Shown piece by piece: positions 1 to 7,471 of a stretch of DNA of 64,000 nucleotides. The stretch is taken from NCBI RefSeq assembly GCF_000744825.1, contig NZ_JQMR01000001.1, positions 2,093,501-2,157,500 of the forward strand. The letters run 5' to 3'. A program made the translations under genes and the position numbers. Position 1 is the stretch's first letter; each line of letters opens with the position of its first letter. This DNA comes from Carnobacterium mobile DSM 4848 (GTDB lineage: Bacteria; Bacillota; Bacilli; Lactobacillales; Carnobacteriaceae). The notes under the pieces are model-generated. The model was not told the DNA's origin and made no database searches. It was given only the letters and a program-made list of their open reading frames with translations.

Positions 1-59
1 CGGAACACTGTCCGGACCAACCGATCTAACTAGGAATCTATGAAAGGGAGGGATATCGT
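1..59 (+). other. Leader of cheA, possibly the tail of an upstream gene
   Basis: The segment carries the cheA ribosome site (GGGAGG near 46-52). One frame is open from base 2 to a TGA at 41-43, giving 13 residues that could be the end of an upstream gene, but this is too short to assign. The other two forward frames also close within the segment. Confidence 0.25.
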
Positions 60-2141
60 ATGGATGAAAACAGTAAATATCTCGAATTATTTTTTGAAGA
101 AACAGATGAGCATTTACAAAGCTTGAATGAACAAGTCCTTGAATTGGAGCAACATCCGGAACAGTCAGAAATTGTAGATGTGATGTTTAGATCAGCTCAT
201 ACCATCAAGGGAATGGCAGCGACTATGGGATTTGATACCCTGTCAAAGCTAACGCATAAAATGGAAAATATCTTTGATTTGCTTAAAAATAAAACCATCC
301 AAGCAGAATCAGACACAATTGCTTTGATATTCGATTGTTTGGATACATTATCAGATTTAGTAGAAGACCTAAGAGAAGAAAATGATGTGGAACGCGATAT
401 CAGTGCCTTGGTTGACCGCTTAAACGAAGCGGCTGAAGGAAAAGCTGCATCAGCTGATGTTCAAAGTGAAGAACAAACAGATGAAACAGATGAAATATTT
501 AACTTAAGCTTACATAATCTGGAAGATTCTGATCGGCAAGTGATTGAGAATGCGAAGGAAAACGGATTTCAAGCGTATGTATTGGCGATAAAAATCGATG
601 AAGACAGTGGTATGAAAAATGCGCGTGTTTTTCTTGTCATGAGCAAGCTCGAACAACAAGGAGATATCTTATACGTAGAGCCGCATGCTGAGGTAGTAGA
701 AAATGAAGACTTCGGCTCTGTGTTCAAACTTATCTTTCTCAGCAAATTAGATGAAGAAACGGTCAAAAACTTAGCGCTAGATAATAGTGAAATTGAGAAT
801 GTCTTGATTCATACCATTAAAGACGATGATCAACTAGTAGCAGTTGCTGAAGAGGAAGAAATAGAAAAAACAGCAATGACCGAATCACCAGAAAAAAAAG
901 CTGAAGCAGAAAAACAAGAACAAATAAGTAAGCAGCCAGAACCCATTCAGAAGACAGCCGCTAAGACTTCTCACAAACAAGCTATGAATCATTCTGTTCG
1001 TGTTGACATTGATAAATTAGACTCTTTTATGAACTTGGTTTCCGAATTAGTCATTTACCGCACGCAATTAATGGATATCAGTACTCAGCTACAAGCCAAT
1101 GAACTGACAGAACCGTTAGAACAAGTCGGCCGAATCAGCGCTGATTTGCAAGAATTGGTGTTAAAAATCAGAATGCAGCCGGTCAGTGCGGTTATGAGCC
1201 GTTTTCCAAGAATGGTCCGAGACCTTGGCAACGATCTTGGAAAAGAATTTGAATTGGTCATCGAAGGTGAAGATACAGAATTGGATCGAACAGTCGTTTC
1301 CGAATTAGGCGAACCGTTGATCCATTTGATTCGCAATGCAGCAGACCACGGGGTAGAAATGCCTGAAAGAAGAACGGAAATCGGCAAAAATCCAAAAGGG
1401 CAAATCAAGATTACGGCTTATCAAGAAGGCAACCGGGTTGTTTTAACGGTTTCAGATGATGGAAAAGGGTTAGACCCGGCAGCTATAAAAGCTAGTGCAG
1501 AAAGAAAAGGAATCGAAACAGAAGGATTAAACGATAAAGAACTGCAGCACTTGATCTTTCATCCAGGATTTTCAACAGCGAGCGAAGTCACCAGCATTTC
1601 TGGACGGGGCGTAGGAATGGACGTTGTAAAGCAAAAGATCAATACGCTTGGCGGAACCATTGAGATCAACAGTGAAATCAATAAAGGTACCACGTTTAAA
1701 GTCAATCTGCCGCTTACGTTATCGATCATCCAAGCGTTAATGGTGAAAGTCGGAAGTGAAACGTTCGCACTGCCACTGGGAGTTGTACAAAAAATCATTA
1801 AACCAGAAGCAGCAGAGATCGTTCAAGTTCATGATAGTGAAGTTTATTTGTTTGAAGAAGCAGCAGTTCCTGTCATCCACTTAAACGAAGTACTGGGTAT
1901 TGAAGCAACCAATAGCAGCAACCTGCATTTGGTATTGGCAAAACAAGGAGACAACCATTATGCGTTAGCAGTCGATGATATTATTCGGCAACAAGAAATT
2001 GCCATTAAAAAGCTTGGAAAAGAACTGAGCATGTTGAAAAAATATCTGGGCGCGACCATCATGGGCAATGGCGGAATCATCATGATCCTTGATATCGCCC
2101 GCATTTGCCATAGCAGTCAGGAGGAAGAAAGTGAATACTGA
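60..2141 (+). CDS. cheA: Chemotaxis histidine kinase CheA
   Basis: CheA is the cytoplasmic kinase of chemoreceptor arrays; it phosphorylates CheY. The 693-aa protein has the full domain order. The P1 phosphotransfer domain carries His47 in AHTIKG. A P2-like region and a charged linker reach about residue 300. P3 dimerisation starts near 310. The P4 ATPase has an N box near 420 (HLIRNAADHG), a G1 box near 465 (DDGKGLD) and a G2 box near 515 (GRGVGMD). A C-terminal CheW-like P5 domain completes it. All kinase motifs look intact. The ATG has a GGGAGG site. Its 3' end overlaps cheC by 11 bases, which suggests translational coupling within a che-fli operon. No cheB, cheR or cheD is seen here; they may lie upstream of the window. 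Confidence 0.97.
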   Translation: MDENSKYLELFFEETDEHLQSLNEQVLELEQHPEQSEIVDVMFRSAHTIKGMAATMGFDTLSKLTHKMENIFDLLKNKTIQAESDTIALIFDCLDTLSDLVEDLREENDVERDISALVDRLNEAAEGKAASADVQSEEQTDETDEIFNLSLHNLEDSDRQVIENAKENGFQAYVLAIKIDEDSGMKNARVFLVMSKLEQQGDILYVEPHAEVVENEDFGSVFKLIFLSKLDEETVKNLALDNSEIENVLIHTIKDDDQLVAVAEEEEIEKTAMTESPEKKAEAEKQEQISKQPEPIQKTAAKTSHKQAMNHSVRVDIDKLDSFMNLVSELVIYRTQLMDISTQLQANELTEPLEQVGRISADLQELVLKIRMQPVSAVMSRFPRMVRDLGNDLGKEFELVIEGEDTELDRTVVSELGEPLIHLIRNAADHGVEMPERRTEIGKNPKGQIKITAYQEGNRVVLTVSDDGKGLDPAAIKASAERKGIETEGLNDKELQHLIFHPGFSTASEVTSISGRGVGMDVVKQKINTLGGTIEINSEINKGTTFKVNLPLTLSIIQALMVKVGSETFALPLGVVQKIIKPEAAEIVQVHDSEVYLFEEAAVPVIHLNEVLGIEATNSSNLHLVLAKQGDNHYALAVDDIIRQQEIAIKKLGKELSMLKKYLGATIMGNGGIIMILDIARICHSSQEEESEY

Positions 2142-2736
2142 TTACACATTGCTGGAGTTAGATGCCCTTAAAGAAATCATCAACATCGGCGGTGGAAATG
2201 CGGCCACTAGTCTGTCGCAGCTGATTGAAAAACCTGTTAACATGACAGTGCCTGTAATTGAACTGTTGGATTACGAAGATGTGTATCAGCAGATCATGCC
2301 AGAAGATACAATCGTCAAAGCTATTGTAACTAAAATGCTTGGCGAGGCTGAAGGAGTGTTTTTGTTTACAGTTGACCAAGAAGCTTCGGAAAACATCGTC
2401 AAAATGATGATGCCCGAAGGAGTCAGTTACTCGGAACAGCTGGCTGACTCGGCATTGCAGGAGTTAGTCAATATTATCGTGAATTCCTTTTTGAATGCAA
2501 TCATTAAATTATTGGATATCCACTTGGTAACGTCCGTTCCGCTATTGACAAAAGATATGTTTGGCGCGATTATGAGTAGTGTCTATTTAGAACAAGGACA
2601 GTACGAAGAACGTGTGATGATCATCAAAAATGAGTTTTACTATGAAGGAGACCGCTTAGAGTCTTCCTTGTATTTTGTTCCTAAACCAGGAATACTAGAA
2701 CAATTATTTAAATTAATCGGAGTCGGAGGAGAATAA
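2131..2736 (+). CDS. cheC: CheY-P phosphatase CheC
   Basis: CheC dephosphorylates CheY-P and helps adaptation in Gram-positive chemotaxis. The start chosen is GTG at 2131, because it follows AGGAGG (2119-2124) at proper spacing; it gives 201 aa. Both family active-site motifs, [DS]xxxExxN followed 23 residues later by Pro, are complete: D11/E15/N18/P41 and S107/E111/N114/P137. A two-site CheC is expected to be an active phosphatase. It overlaps the end of cheA and is followed 3 bases later by cheY, so kinase, phosphatase and response regulator are co-transcribed. Confidence 0.93.
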   Translation: MNTDYTLLELDALKEIINIGGGNAATSLSQLIEKPVNMTVPVIELLDYEDVYQQIMPEDTIVKAIVTKMLGEAEGVFLFTVDQEASENIVKMMMPEGVSYSEQLADSALQELVNIIVNSFLNAIIKLLDIHLVTSVPLLTKDMFGAIMSSVYLEQGQYEERVMIIKNEFYYEGDRLESSLYFVPKPGILEQLFKLIGVGGE

Positions 2737-2739
2737 AAA

Positions 2740-3102
2740 ATGGCAAAAAAAGTAATGATCGTAGATGATGCAGCTTTCATGAGAATGAAACTGAAAGATA
2801 TTTTAGGTAAAAATGGGTATGAAGTCATAGCAGAAGCTCAAAATGGGATAGAAGCTGTTGAAAAATATAAAGCAGAGAAACCTGATTTGGTCACGATGGA
2901 TATCACTATGCCGGAAATGGACGGTGTTGAAGCATTGAAAGAAATCAAAGCTTTTGACCCAGCAGCAAGAGTAGTGATGTGCAGCGCTATGGGACAACAA
3001 GGAATGGTCATGGATGCGATCCGTTCTGGAGCAGTCGATTTTATCGTGAAGCCTTTTGATACTGACCGCGTCATCAAAGCCTTAGATAAAGCCGCACTGT
3101 AA
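2740..3102 (+). CDS. cheY: Chemotaxis response regulator CheY
   Basis: CheY is a single-domain receiver of 120 aa. CheA-phosphorylated CheY binds the switch proteins FliM and FliY. The acidic pair is D9/D10, the phospho-acceptor is D54 in TMDITMPEMDG, and the conserved Lys lies in the VKPF motif near residue 104. There is no output domain. It sits directly between cheC and cheW, and the AGGAG site lies inside the end of cheC. The closest alternatives would be other stand-alone receivers, but the context makes CheY the clear choice. Confidence 0.96.
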   Translation: MAKKVMIVDDAAFMRMKLKDILGKNGYEVIAEAQNGIEAVEKYKAEKPDLVTMDITMPEMDGVEALKEIKAFDPAARVVMCSAMGQQGMVMDAIRSGAVDFIVKPFDTDRVIKALDKAAL

Positions 3103-3115
3103 TGGAGACAACACT

Positions 3116-3514
3116 ATGCAAATAATTGTGTTTACGTTAAATAAGAAATACTATGCTTTTTCTTCTGAAAACGTTGAAGAAATCACAAAAAAAATGCCTT
3201 GGACAACGATCCCCCAATCCCCGGAGTGGGTCCAAGGGTTGGTCAATTTAAGAGGAAATGTCATCACTCTAATAAATTTTTATAAACTGCTTTCTCCAAC
3301 TAGCGAAACGGAAGAATTATGTTACAATAACATTATCATTGTGAAAAAAGATGATGAAAAAATAGCGTTTATGGTCGATGATGTGGCTTGGGTCACAGAA
3401 ATCGATCCCGCAGAAATCCAACAGCTTGAACACCAAGCTGAAGAGAAAGTATCTGGTCTGATTCAAGTGAAAGACCAGATGGTGAATATGATCAACATGG
3501 AGACATTATTTTAA
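3116..3514 (+). CDS. cheW: Chemotaxis coupling protein CheW
   Basis: This 132-aa protein consists of one CheW-like SH3-type fold. It carries the family signature GLVNLRGNVITLIN near residues 41-54 and the C-terminal GLIQVKDQMVNMIN strand. CheW links chemoreceptor tips to the CheA P5 domain. It has no receiver domain, which excludes CheV. It lies between cheY and fliM in the same operon with short gaps on both sides. Confidence 0.92.
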   Translation: MQIIVFTLNKKYYAFSSENVEEITKKMPWTTIPQSPEWVQGLVNLRGNVITLINFYKLLSPTSETEELCYNNIIIVKKDDEKIAFMVDDVAWVTEIDPAEIQQLEHQAEEKVSGLIQVKDQMVNMINMETLF

Positions 3515-3531
3515 AAAAATGAGGGATAAGA

Positions 3532-4527
3532 GTGAAACAAGTTTTATCGCAACAAGAAATTGACTCTTTATTGCAAGCTGTAGAAAGCGGAGAAATCGAT
3601 GCAAAAGGTTTGGAAGAACAGGAGAAGGAAAATAAAGTCAAAGCTTATGATTTTAGACGCCCAGCCCGTCTTTCTAAAGAATATATCAGTATCTTAAACA
3701 TGATTTTTGAAGAATTTGCTAAGATAGTAGGCAACTTATTGTCGACTCAAGTCCGGACAAATGTTGAAATGCAATTAGCTTCGATTGAACAAGTTAGTTT
3801 CGACGAATTCGTTCATTCAGTTCCTCGGTTTACGTTGATGGGCATGTTTCATTCTGAACCTTTAGCAGGAACACAAATAGTGGAAGTGAGTCCCCAGCTT
3901 TGTTTGCAATTAGTCGATTTGCTATGCGGCAGTTCAGAAATTGGGAACAATGCGGATGAAATCACTAAAGAGAGCTTTACGGATATTGAAATGGCTATTT
4001 TAGAAGATATCTTAGCCGATTTTATCCATTCTTTTGAACTATCTTGGCGCGAAGTTGCTGAATTAAAAGCCGTTCTCGATACGACTGAAACCAATCCGCA
4101 AATGCTGCAAAATATGTCTCCAAACGAACCGGTGGTCTTGATTACTTTCACTGTTGAATTATTTGAGATACGCTCATTTGTTAACTTATGTGTGCCTTAT
4201 ATCTTTTTTGAAAGTATTTTAGAGAAATTAAGTCTGCGCAATTGGTTTCGTTCTGAAAAAGAACCTGATCACTCTGACAGAGGCAAGATTGAAAAGAGTC
4301 TGGATTCAGCCAAGGTTAACCTGGAAGTACTATTGGGAGAAGCTACCATGACGTTGGAAAGTTTTTTGCAATTGGAATTGGGAGACATCATTCCGCTTGA
4401 CGGAAAAACTTCAGATCCGCTCGTTATGGCAGTGGAACAACGGCCACATTATCTCGTGAAACCGGGATTAAAAGGTAAAAACATGGCAGTAGAAGTATTA
4501 CAGTATATTGGAGGAGAAACAGACTGA
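3532..4527 (+). CDS. fliM: Flagellar motor switch protein FliM
   Basis: FliM is the C-ring switch component that binds CheY-P. The protein has 331 aa. The N-terminal CheY-binding peptide is LSQQEIDSLL, followed by the CheC-like middle domain (about 45-230) and a C-terminal SpoA domain (about 255-325). The start is GTG, with a purine-rich GAGGGA just upstream. The TGA stop overlaps the fliY ATG by one base, as expected for switch subunits that need fixed ratios. Confidence 0.95.
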   Translation: MKQVLSQQEIDSLLQAVESGEIDAKGLEEQEKENKVKAYDFRRPARLSKEYISILNMIFEEFAKIVGNLLSTQVRTNVEMQLASIEQVSFDEFVHSVPRFTLMGMFHSEPLAGTQIVEVSPQLCLQLVDLLCGSSEIGNNADEITKESFTDIEMAILEDILADFIHSFELSWREVAELKAVLDTTETNPQMLQNMSPNEPVVLITFTVELFEIRSFVNLCVPYIFFESILEKLSLRNWFRSEKEPDHSDRGKIEKSLDSAKVNLEVLLGEATMTLESFLQLELGDIIPLDGKTSDPLVMAVEQRPHYLVKPGLKGKNMAVEVLQYIGGETD

Positions 4528-5585
4528 TGAGCAACGAACAATTATCGCAAGAAGAAATTGATGCAATGTTAAATGGAAGCACACCGGCAGCCGATACGAC
4601 AGAAACGATCTCACAAGACCAGTCAGATATTATAGGCGAAGTAGGAAATATTTCTATGTCGCAAGCAGCTACGACCCTTTCTTCTATTTTAAGCCATCGG
4701 GTAATGATCACGACACCGCGTGTTTCTTGCTTAAAATTCCAAGAGATCATTGATGAAAGCACAACGCCTAAAGTAGTGACTACTATTGAGTTCAAAAAAG
4801 GCTTATTAGGCAGCAATTTGTTGATGATGGATGTGACAGATTCGATTATTATCGCTGACTTGATGATGGACGGCGACGGCAATGTAGGTGAAAGAGAGTT
4901 TACTGATTTGGAGTTAAGCGCAGTTGGAGAAGCTATGAACCAAATGATCGGATCAGCTTCAACTGCAATGGCAACCATGTTGGAGAGAACCGTTGATATC
5001 CTTCCTCCTGATGTAGAAGTTTGGAAAGACAATGATTCTGTCTCTTATGATAAAATTAGCGGAGACACAATAGTATGTAAAATTGCTTTTAAATTGACTG
5101 TAGACGACTTAATTGAAAGTGAAATTATGCAGATCTTTACACTAGATACCGTTCGGGAAATCGCCGGCTTGATGATGACCGATAACGCGACAGTGGTAGA
5201 AGACAGAGACATTCAAACAGAACTAACTGAAGAAATAACACTTCCTAGCTCAATGCCGACAGAAAAAGTAGGAGTCCAAAAACCAGCTTTTCAAGAATTA
5301 GGCGAAACAAGTACACAAAACAATACTAACAACCTTGACTTGATTATGGATGTACCGCTTCAATTCAGCGTTGTTTTAGGCGAAAACCAAAAAACAATCA
5401 AAGACGTATTGGCACTTGGAACCGGATCAGTTGTCGAGTTAGACAAAATGACCGACGAACCCTTGCAAGTCTACGTCAACGGTAAACTCATTGCGGAAGG
5501 CGAAGTCGTCGTCATCAACGAAAGCTTCGGCATCCGAATCACCAACATCCTAAGCCAAGAACAAAGAATCAAAAATCTAAGGTAA
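4527..5585 (+). CDS. fliY: Flagellar switch phosphatase FliY (FliN-type)
   Basis: FliY replaces FliN in many Firmicutes, combining a CheY-P phosphatase with a C-ring SpoA domain. The 352-aa protein has a second CheY-P-binding peptide (LSQEEIDAML, residues 6-15). Two complete CheC-type active sites follow: D34/E38/N41/P64, and a second SAVGEAMN motif with Pro at the correct x22 spacing. The C-terminal SpoA domain spans about 265-350. It ends the first che/fli block; the following 1.2 kb has no gene. Confidence 0.95.
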   Translation: MSNEQLSQEEIDAMLNGSTPAADTTETISQDQSDIIGEVGNISMSQAATTLSSILSHRVMITTPRVSCLKFQEIIDESTTPKVVTTIEFKKGLLGSNLLMMDVTDSIIIADLMMDGDGNVGEREFTDLELSAVGEAMNQMIGSASTAMATMLERTVDILPPDVEVWKDNDSVSYDKISGDTIVCKIAFKLTVDDLIESEIMQIFTLDTVREIAGLMMTDNATVVEDRDIQTELTEEITLPSSMPTEKVGVQKPAFQELGETSTQNNTNNLDLIMDVPLQFSVVLGENQKTIKDVLALGTGSVVELDKMTDEPLQVYVNGKLIAEGEVVVINESFGIRITNILSQEQRIKNLR

Positions 5586-5586
5586 A

Positions 5587-6027
5587 AGGATGCGGAGAGT
5601 TCCGGTTAGCAGTGACAGAAAATTAGGGAATTCCACAGAGGGAGGATTTCCCTCGAAGGAATTCATCTATTTTCCGAACTGCTGGAACTCGCAGCTCAAC
5701 TAAAGACAGGATGTGTAGTGCCGCATGGGAGTTTCGATTCAAAATTAGGAATCTTGACGGAAATATTTCATTTCCTATAAGATTATCTATTTTGACGAGA
5801 AACTGCGGCACGTAGCTCAACTAAGATAAGGATGTGTAGTGCTCTCGCCAGCTCTGACAGAAAATTAGAAAAATTCCCGCAAAAGGCTGCAAGCCTTGAG
5901 GATAATTTCATCTTTTTTCCGAATGCCTAGCGTTCGCAGCTCAACTAAAAAAGGATGCGAAGTGCCTGAGTCACGCAACTCAACTACCAGGATGCGGAGA
6001 GTCTAAGTCACGCAATTCAATTAAATT
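5587..6027 (+). repeat. Tandem array of about 120-bp intergenic repeat units
   Basis: Units begin AGGATGYG and end GCTCAACTAA. Three long units lie at about 5587-5704, 5708-5824 and 5829-5948. Two short units of about 37 bp follow (5952-5985 and 5989-6027). Each long unit is an imperfect foldback; for example GTGCCGCA...GTTTC in unit 2 pairs with GAAACTGCGGCAC. Unit ends are conserved while internal sequence differs, as in REP/BIME-like families. No coding frame is convincing. Confidence 0.7.
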
Positions 6028-6047
6028 AGAAAATCGCATGAAGATGT

Positions 6048-6082
6048 AAGAGCCAAAACAAACCGCTGTTTTGGTTCTTTTT
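6048..6082 (+). terminator. Terminator after the cheA-fliY block
   Basis: AGAGCCAAAACA pairs with TGTTTTGGTTCT across a 6-base loop, and the 3' side runs into TTTTT. It is the first strong terminator after fliY and lies beyond the repeat array, so the array is probably transcribed with the che-fli mRNA. Confidence 0.75.
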
Positions 6083-6100
6083 ATTTTTTCGTATTTTAGT

Positions 6101-6301
6101 GTGGACAAGGAAATTTCCTCCGGCCTATAGGGTTGCTTATGGAAAGCCATGGGACCGTTTTGAGCCGGAGACATAACTCAAAACTTGCAAGCTTCAAACT
6201 CAGCGTAGCGGCTAAAGCCCAACGCTAAGTAATTCTCATTGCATCCTCTTTCATGGCTATAGGCAACCCCTATTCCTCCGGAAATTTCTGGAATGTGGAT
6301 C
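6101..6301. repeat. 200-bp foldback element with internal hairpins (MITE-like or structured RNA)
   Basis: The left arm (about 6101-6151) and right arm (about 6252-6301) are near-complementary over about 45 bases. They share GAAATTTCC, a CCGG-rich block, a GGGTTGC block and GCCATG. Inside are GTTTTGAG/CTCAAAAC (6157-6164 with 6177-6184) and a GCGT..GGCT/AGCC..ACGC hairpin (about 6203-6226). There is no open reading frame. Its origin, mobile or RNA, cannot be decided from one copy. Confidence 0.6.
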
Positions 6302-6320
6302 TATAACCTTAAAAAACAAT

Positions 6321-6365
6321 TTAAAGACCATAAAGCTAAAGACAATTCATCGTTATGGTCCTTAA
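6321..6365. other. Hairpin in the fliY-flgM gap
   Basis: TTAAAGACCATAA pairs with TTATGGTCCTTAA with one wobble, enclosing 19 bases. It has no clear U tract. It may be part of a double terminator with the hairpin at 6405. Confidence 0.4.
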
Positions 6366-6404
6366 AAGGAGTTTATGGACTATAAGAGTCAGCTTTGAGC
6401 AAGA

Positions 6405-6445
6405 ATACGGTCCACATTTTGTTTTTATGGACCGTATCTTTGTTA
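6405..6445. terminator. Terminator-like hairpin upstream of flgM
   Basis: A perfect 10-bp stem, ATACGGTCCA with TGGACCGTAT (6405-6414 and 6428-6437), is followed by CTTTGTTATTTT. It would insulate the late flagellar block from upstream transcription. Confidence 0.55.
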
Positions 6446-6600
6446 TTTTGCTCATCATAAGGTAATCAACCAATTTTACTTCAATTATTTCAATTTATCG
6501 CAGCTTTTTGGACACCAAAAAGGTCATTAACAAGAATACAAAAAAATACTTTATGCTGTCACATTTGCGCGATACTATTTTGGGAAACAGAAAAATAGTG

Positions 6601-6629
6601 TTGTTTCAACTTGTTATTTTATGTAGAAT
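6601..6629 (+). promoter_or_regulatory. Possible sigma-A promoter upstream of flgM
   Basis: TTGTTT (6601-6606) and TAGAAT (6624-6629) are separated by 17 bases. An 8-bp hairpin (6574-6599) lies just upstream. With the sigma-D promoter 60 bp downstream, flgM would have basal and late promoters. Confidence 0.4.
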
Positions 6630-6685
6630 GAAAGCTGTTTAGAATAGGCAAAAGAATCATCAGATAGTTTTTAATCAAAAAGGGT

Positions 6686-6711
6686 TAAACTTTATCAAAA
6701 GCTGCCGATAT
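6686..6711 (+). promoter_or_regulatory. Sigma-D promoter of flgM operon
   Basis: TAAA (6686-6689), 15 bases, then CCGATAT (6705-6711), preceded by G to form GCCGATAT. This matches the sigma-28/sigma-D consensus (TAAA-N15-GCCGATAA). The same pattern occurs three more times in the window. Confidence 0.8.
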
Positions 6712-6794
6712 AAATCAGGAAGAGTAATATCATTATAAATAAACCTCTATTCACACTAAAAATCGTGAATGCTTATCTGAAAGGAGCGCTTATT

Positions 6795-7082
6795 ATGAAA
6801 ATTGGAAATGGCTATAATAATTACTTGAACGCTGTCCGCCAAAATCAAACCAATGCGCAAAATAAAGAACTAACCACTAAACCAGGACATGCTGAAAAAG
6901 AAGAATCTGTCCAAGTAAACATATCTGATGCCGCTAAACAACTAGCAAAAACTAATAACACTGAATTGCCAAGTGCAAAAATAGAAGCGATCAAAAAAGC
7001 CGTCTTGGATGGAACATATGAAGTTTCACCAGAAAAAATTTCCGGCAGTATGTTGGAAACAATGAAAAACCAAAGGAAGTAG
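6795..7082 (+). CDS. flgM: Anti-sigma factor FlgM
   Basis: FlgM binds and inhibits the flagellar sigma factor until the hook is complete and FlgM is exported. The start at 6795 follows AAAGGAGCG and gives 95 aa; an upstream in-frame ATG at 6765 has no ribosome site. The C-terminal half carries the FlgM signature: VNISDAAKQL, then IEAIKKAVLDGTYEVSPEKIS. The disordered, polar N-terminal half is typical. It is the first gene of flgM-flgN-flgK-flgL and is itself under a sigma-D promoter, forming a feedback loop with sigD at 31753. Confidence 0.92.
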   Translation: MKIGNGYNNYLNAVRQNQTNAQNKELTTKPGHAEKEESVQVNISDAAKQLAKTNNTELPSAKIEAIKKAVLDGTYEVSPEKISGSMLETMKNQRK

Positions 7083-7090
7083 ACAAACTA

Positions 7091-7459
7091 ATGAATGCAC
7101 AACAAGAAGTATTCGATACACTAAAAGAGTTTAAACAAGTTTTGCTTGCAGAAAGAGAAGCATTGATAAAAAACGACAGCACCAAAGTTGTTGAATTAGT
7201 CGAAAAAAAACAACTTTTTCTTGAAAAGCTACCTGAATTGAATCCTGCTGGCTTGAAAAAAGAAGACTTAACAGGATTAGCTGAAGAAATCAAACAACTG
7301 CAGCAGACAAATCTGCTATTGACTCAGCAAGCTTTGCAATACCAAGAGACCGTAATGGAAGCGATCACTAAAGGAGTGAAAAATTCCAGCACGACCTACT
7401 CTAAAAAAGGCAATTATACTGCTGCTGATCAAGCCAGTTTAATTGACCAGTCCCTATAA
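7091..7459 (+). CDS. flgN: FlgN-family export chaperone
   Basis: The 122-aa protein is almost entirely charged alpha-helix and lies between flgM and flgK, the standard place of FlgN. FlgN chaperones the hook-filament junction proteins FlgK and FlgL to the export gate. Recognisable features are the N-terminal LKEFKQVLLAEREALIKND segment and the paired helices to residue 90. Sequence conservation in this family is low, so the call rests partly on context. Confidence 0.8.
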   Translation: MNAQQEVFDTLKEFKQVLLAEREALIKNDSTKVVELVEKKQLFLEKLPELNPAGLKKEDLTGLAEEIKQLQQTNLLLTQQALQYQETVMEAITKGVKNSSTTYSKKGNYTAADQASLIDQSL

Positions 7460-7471
7460 AGAGGTGAGAGA

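Noticed and set aside
4424-5032. 202-residue open frame on the minus strand within fliY
   Set aside because: It is fully antisense to fliM/fliY, which have strong homology, and has no ribosome site or recognisable motif.
5623-5820. Short minus-strand frame in the repeat array
   Set aside because: It spans two repeat units and reflects their sequence, not a gene.
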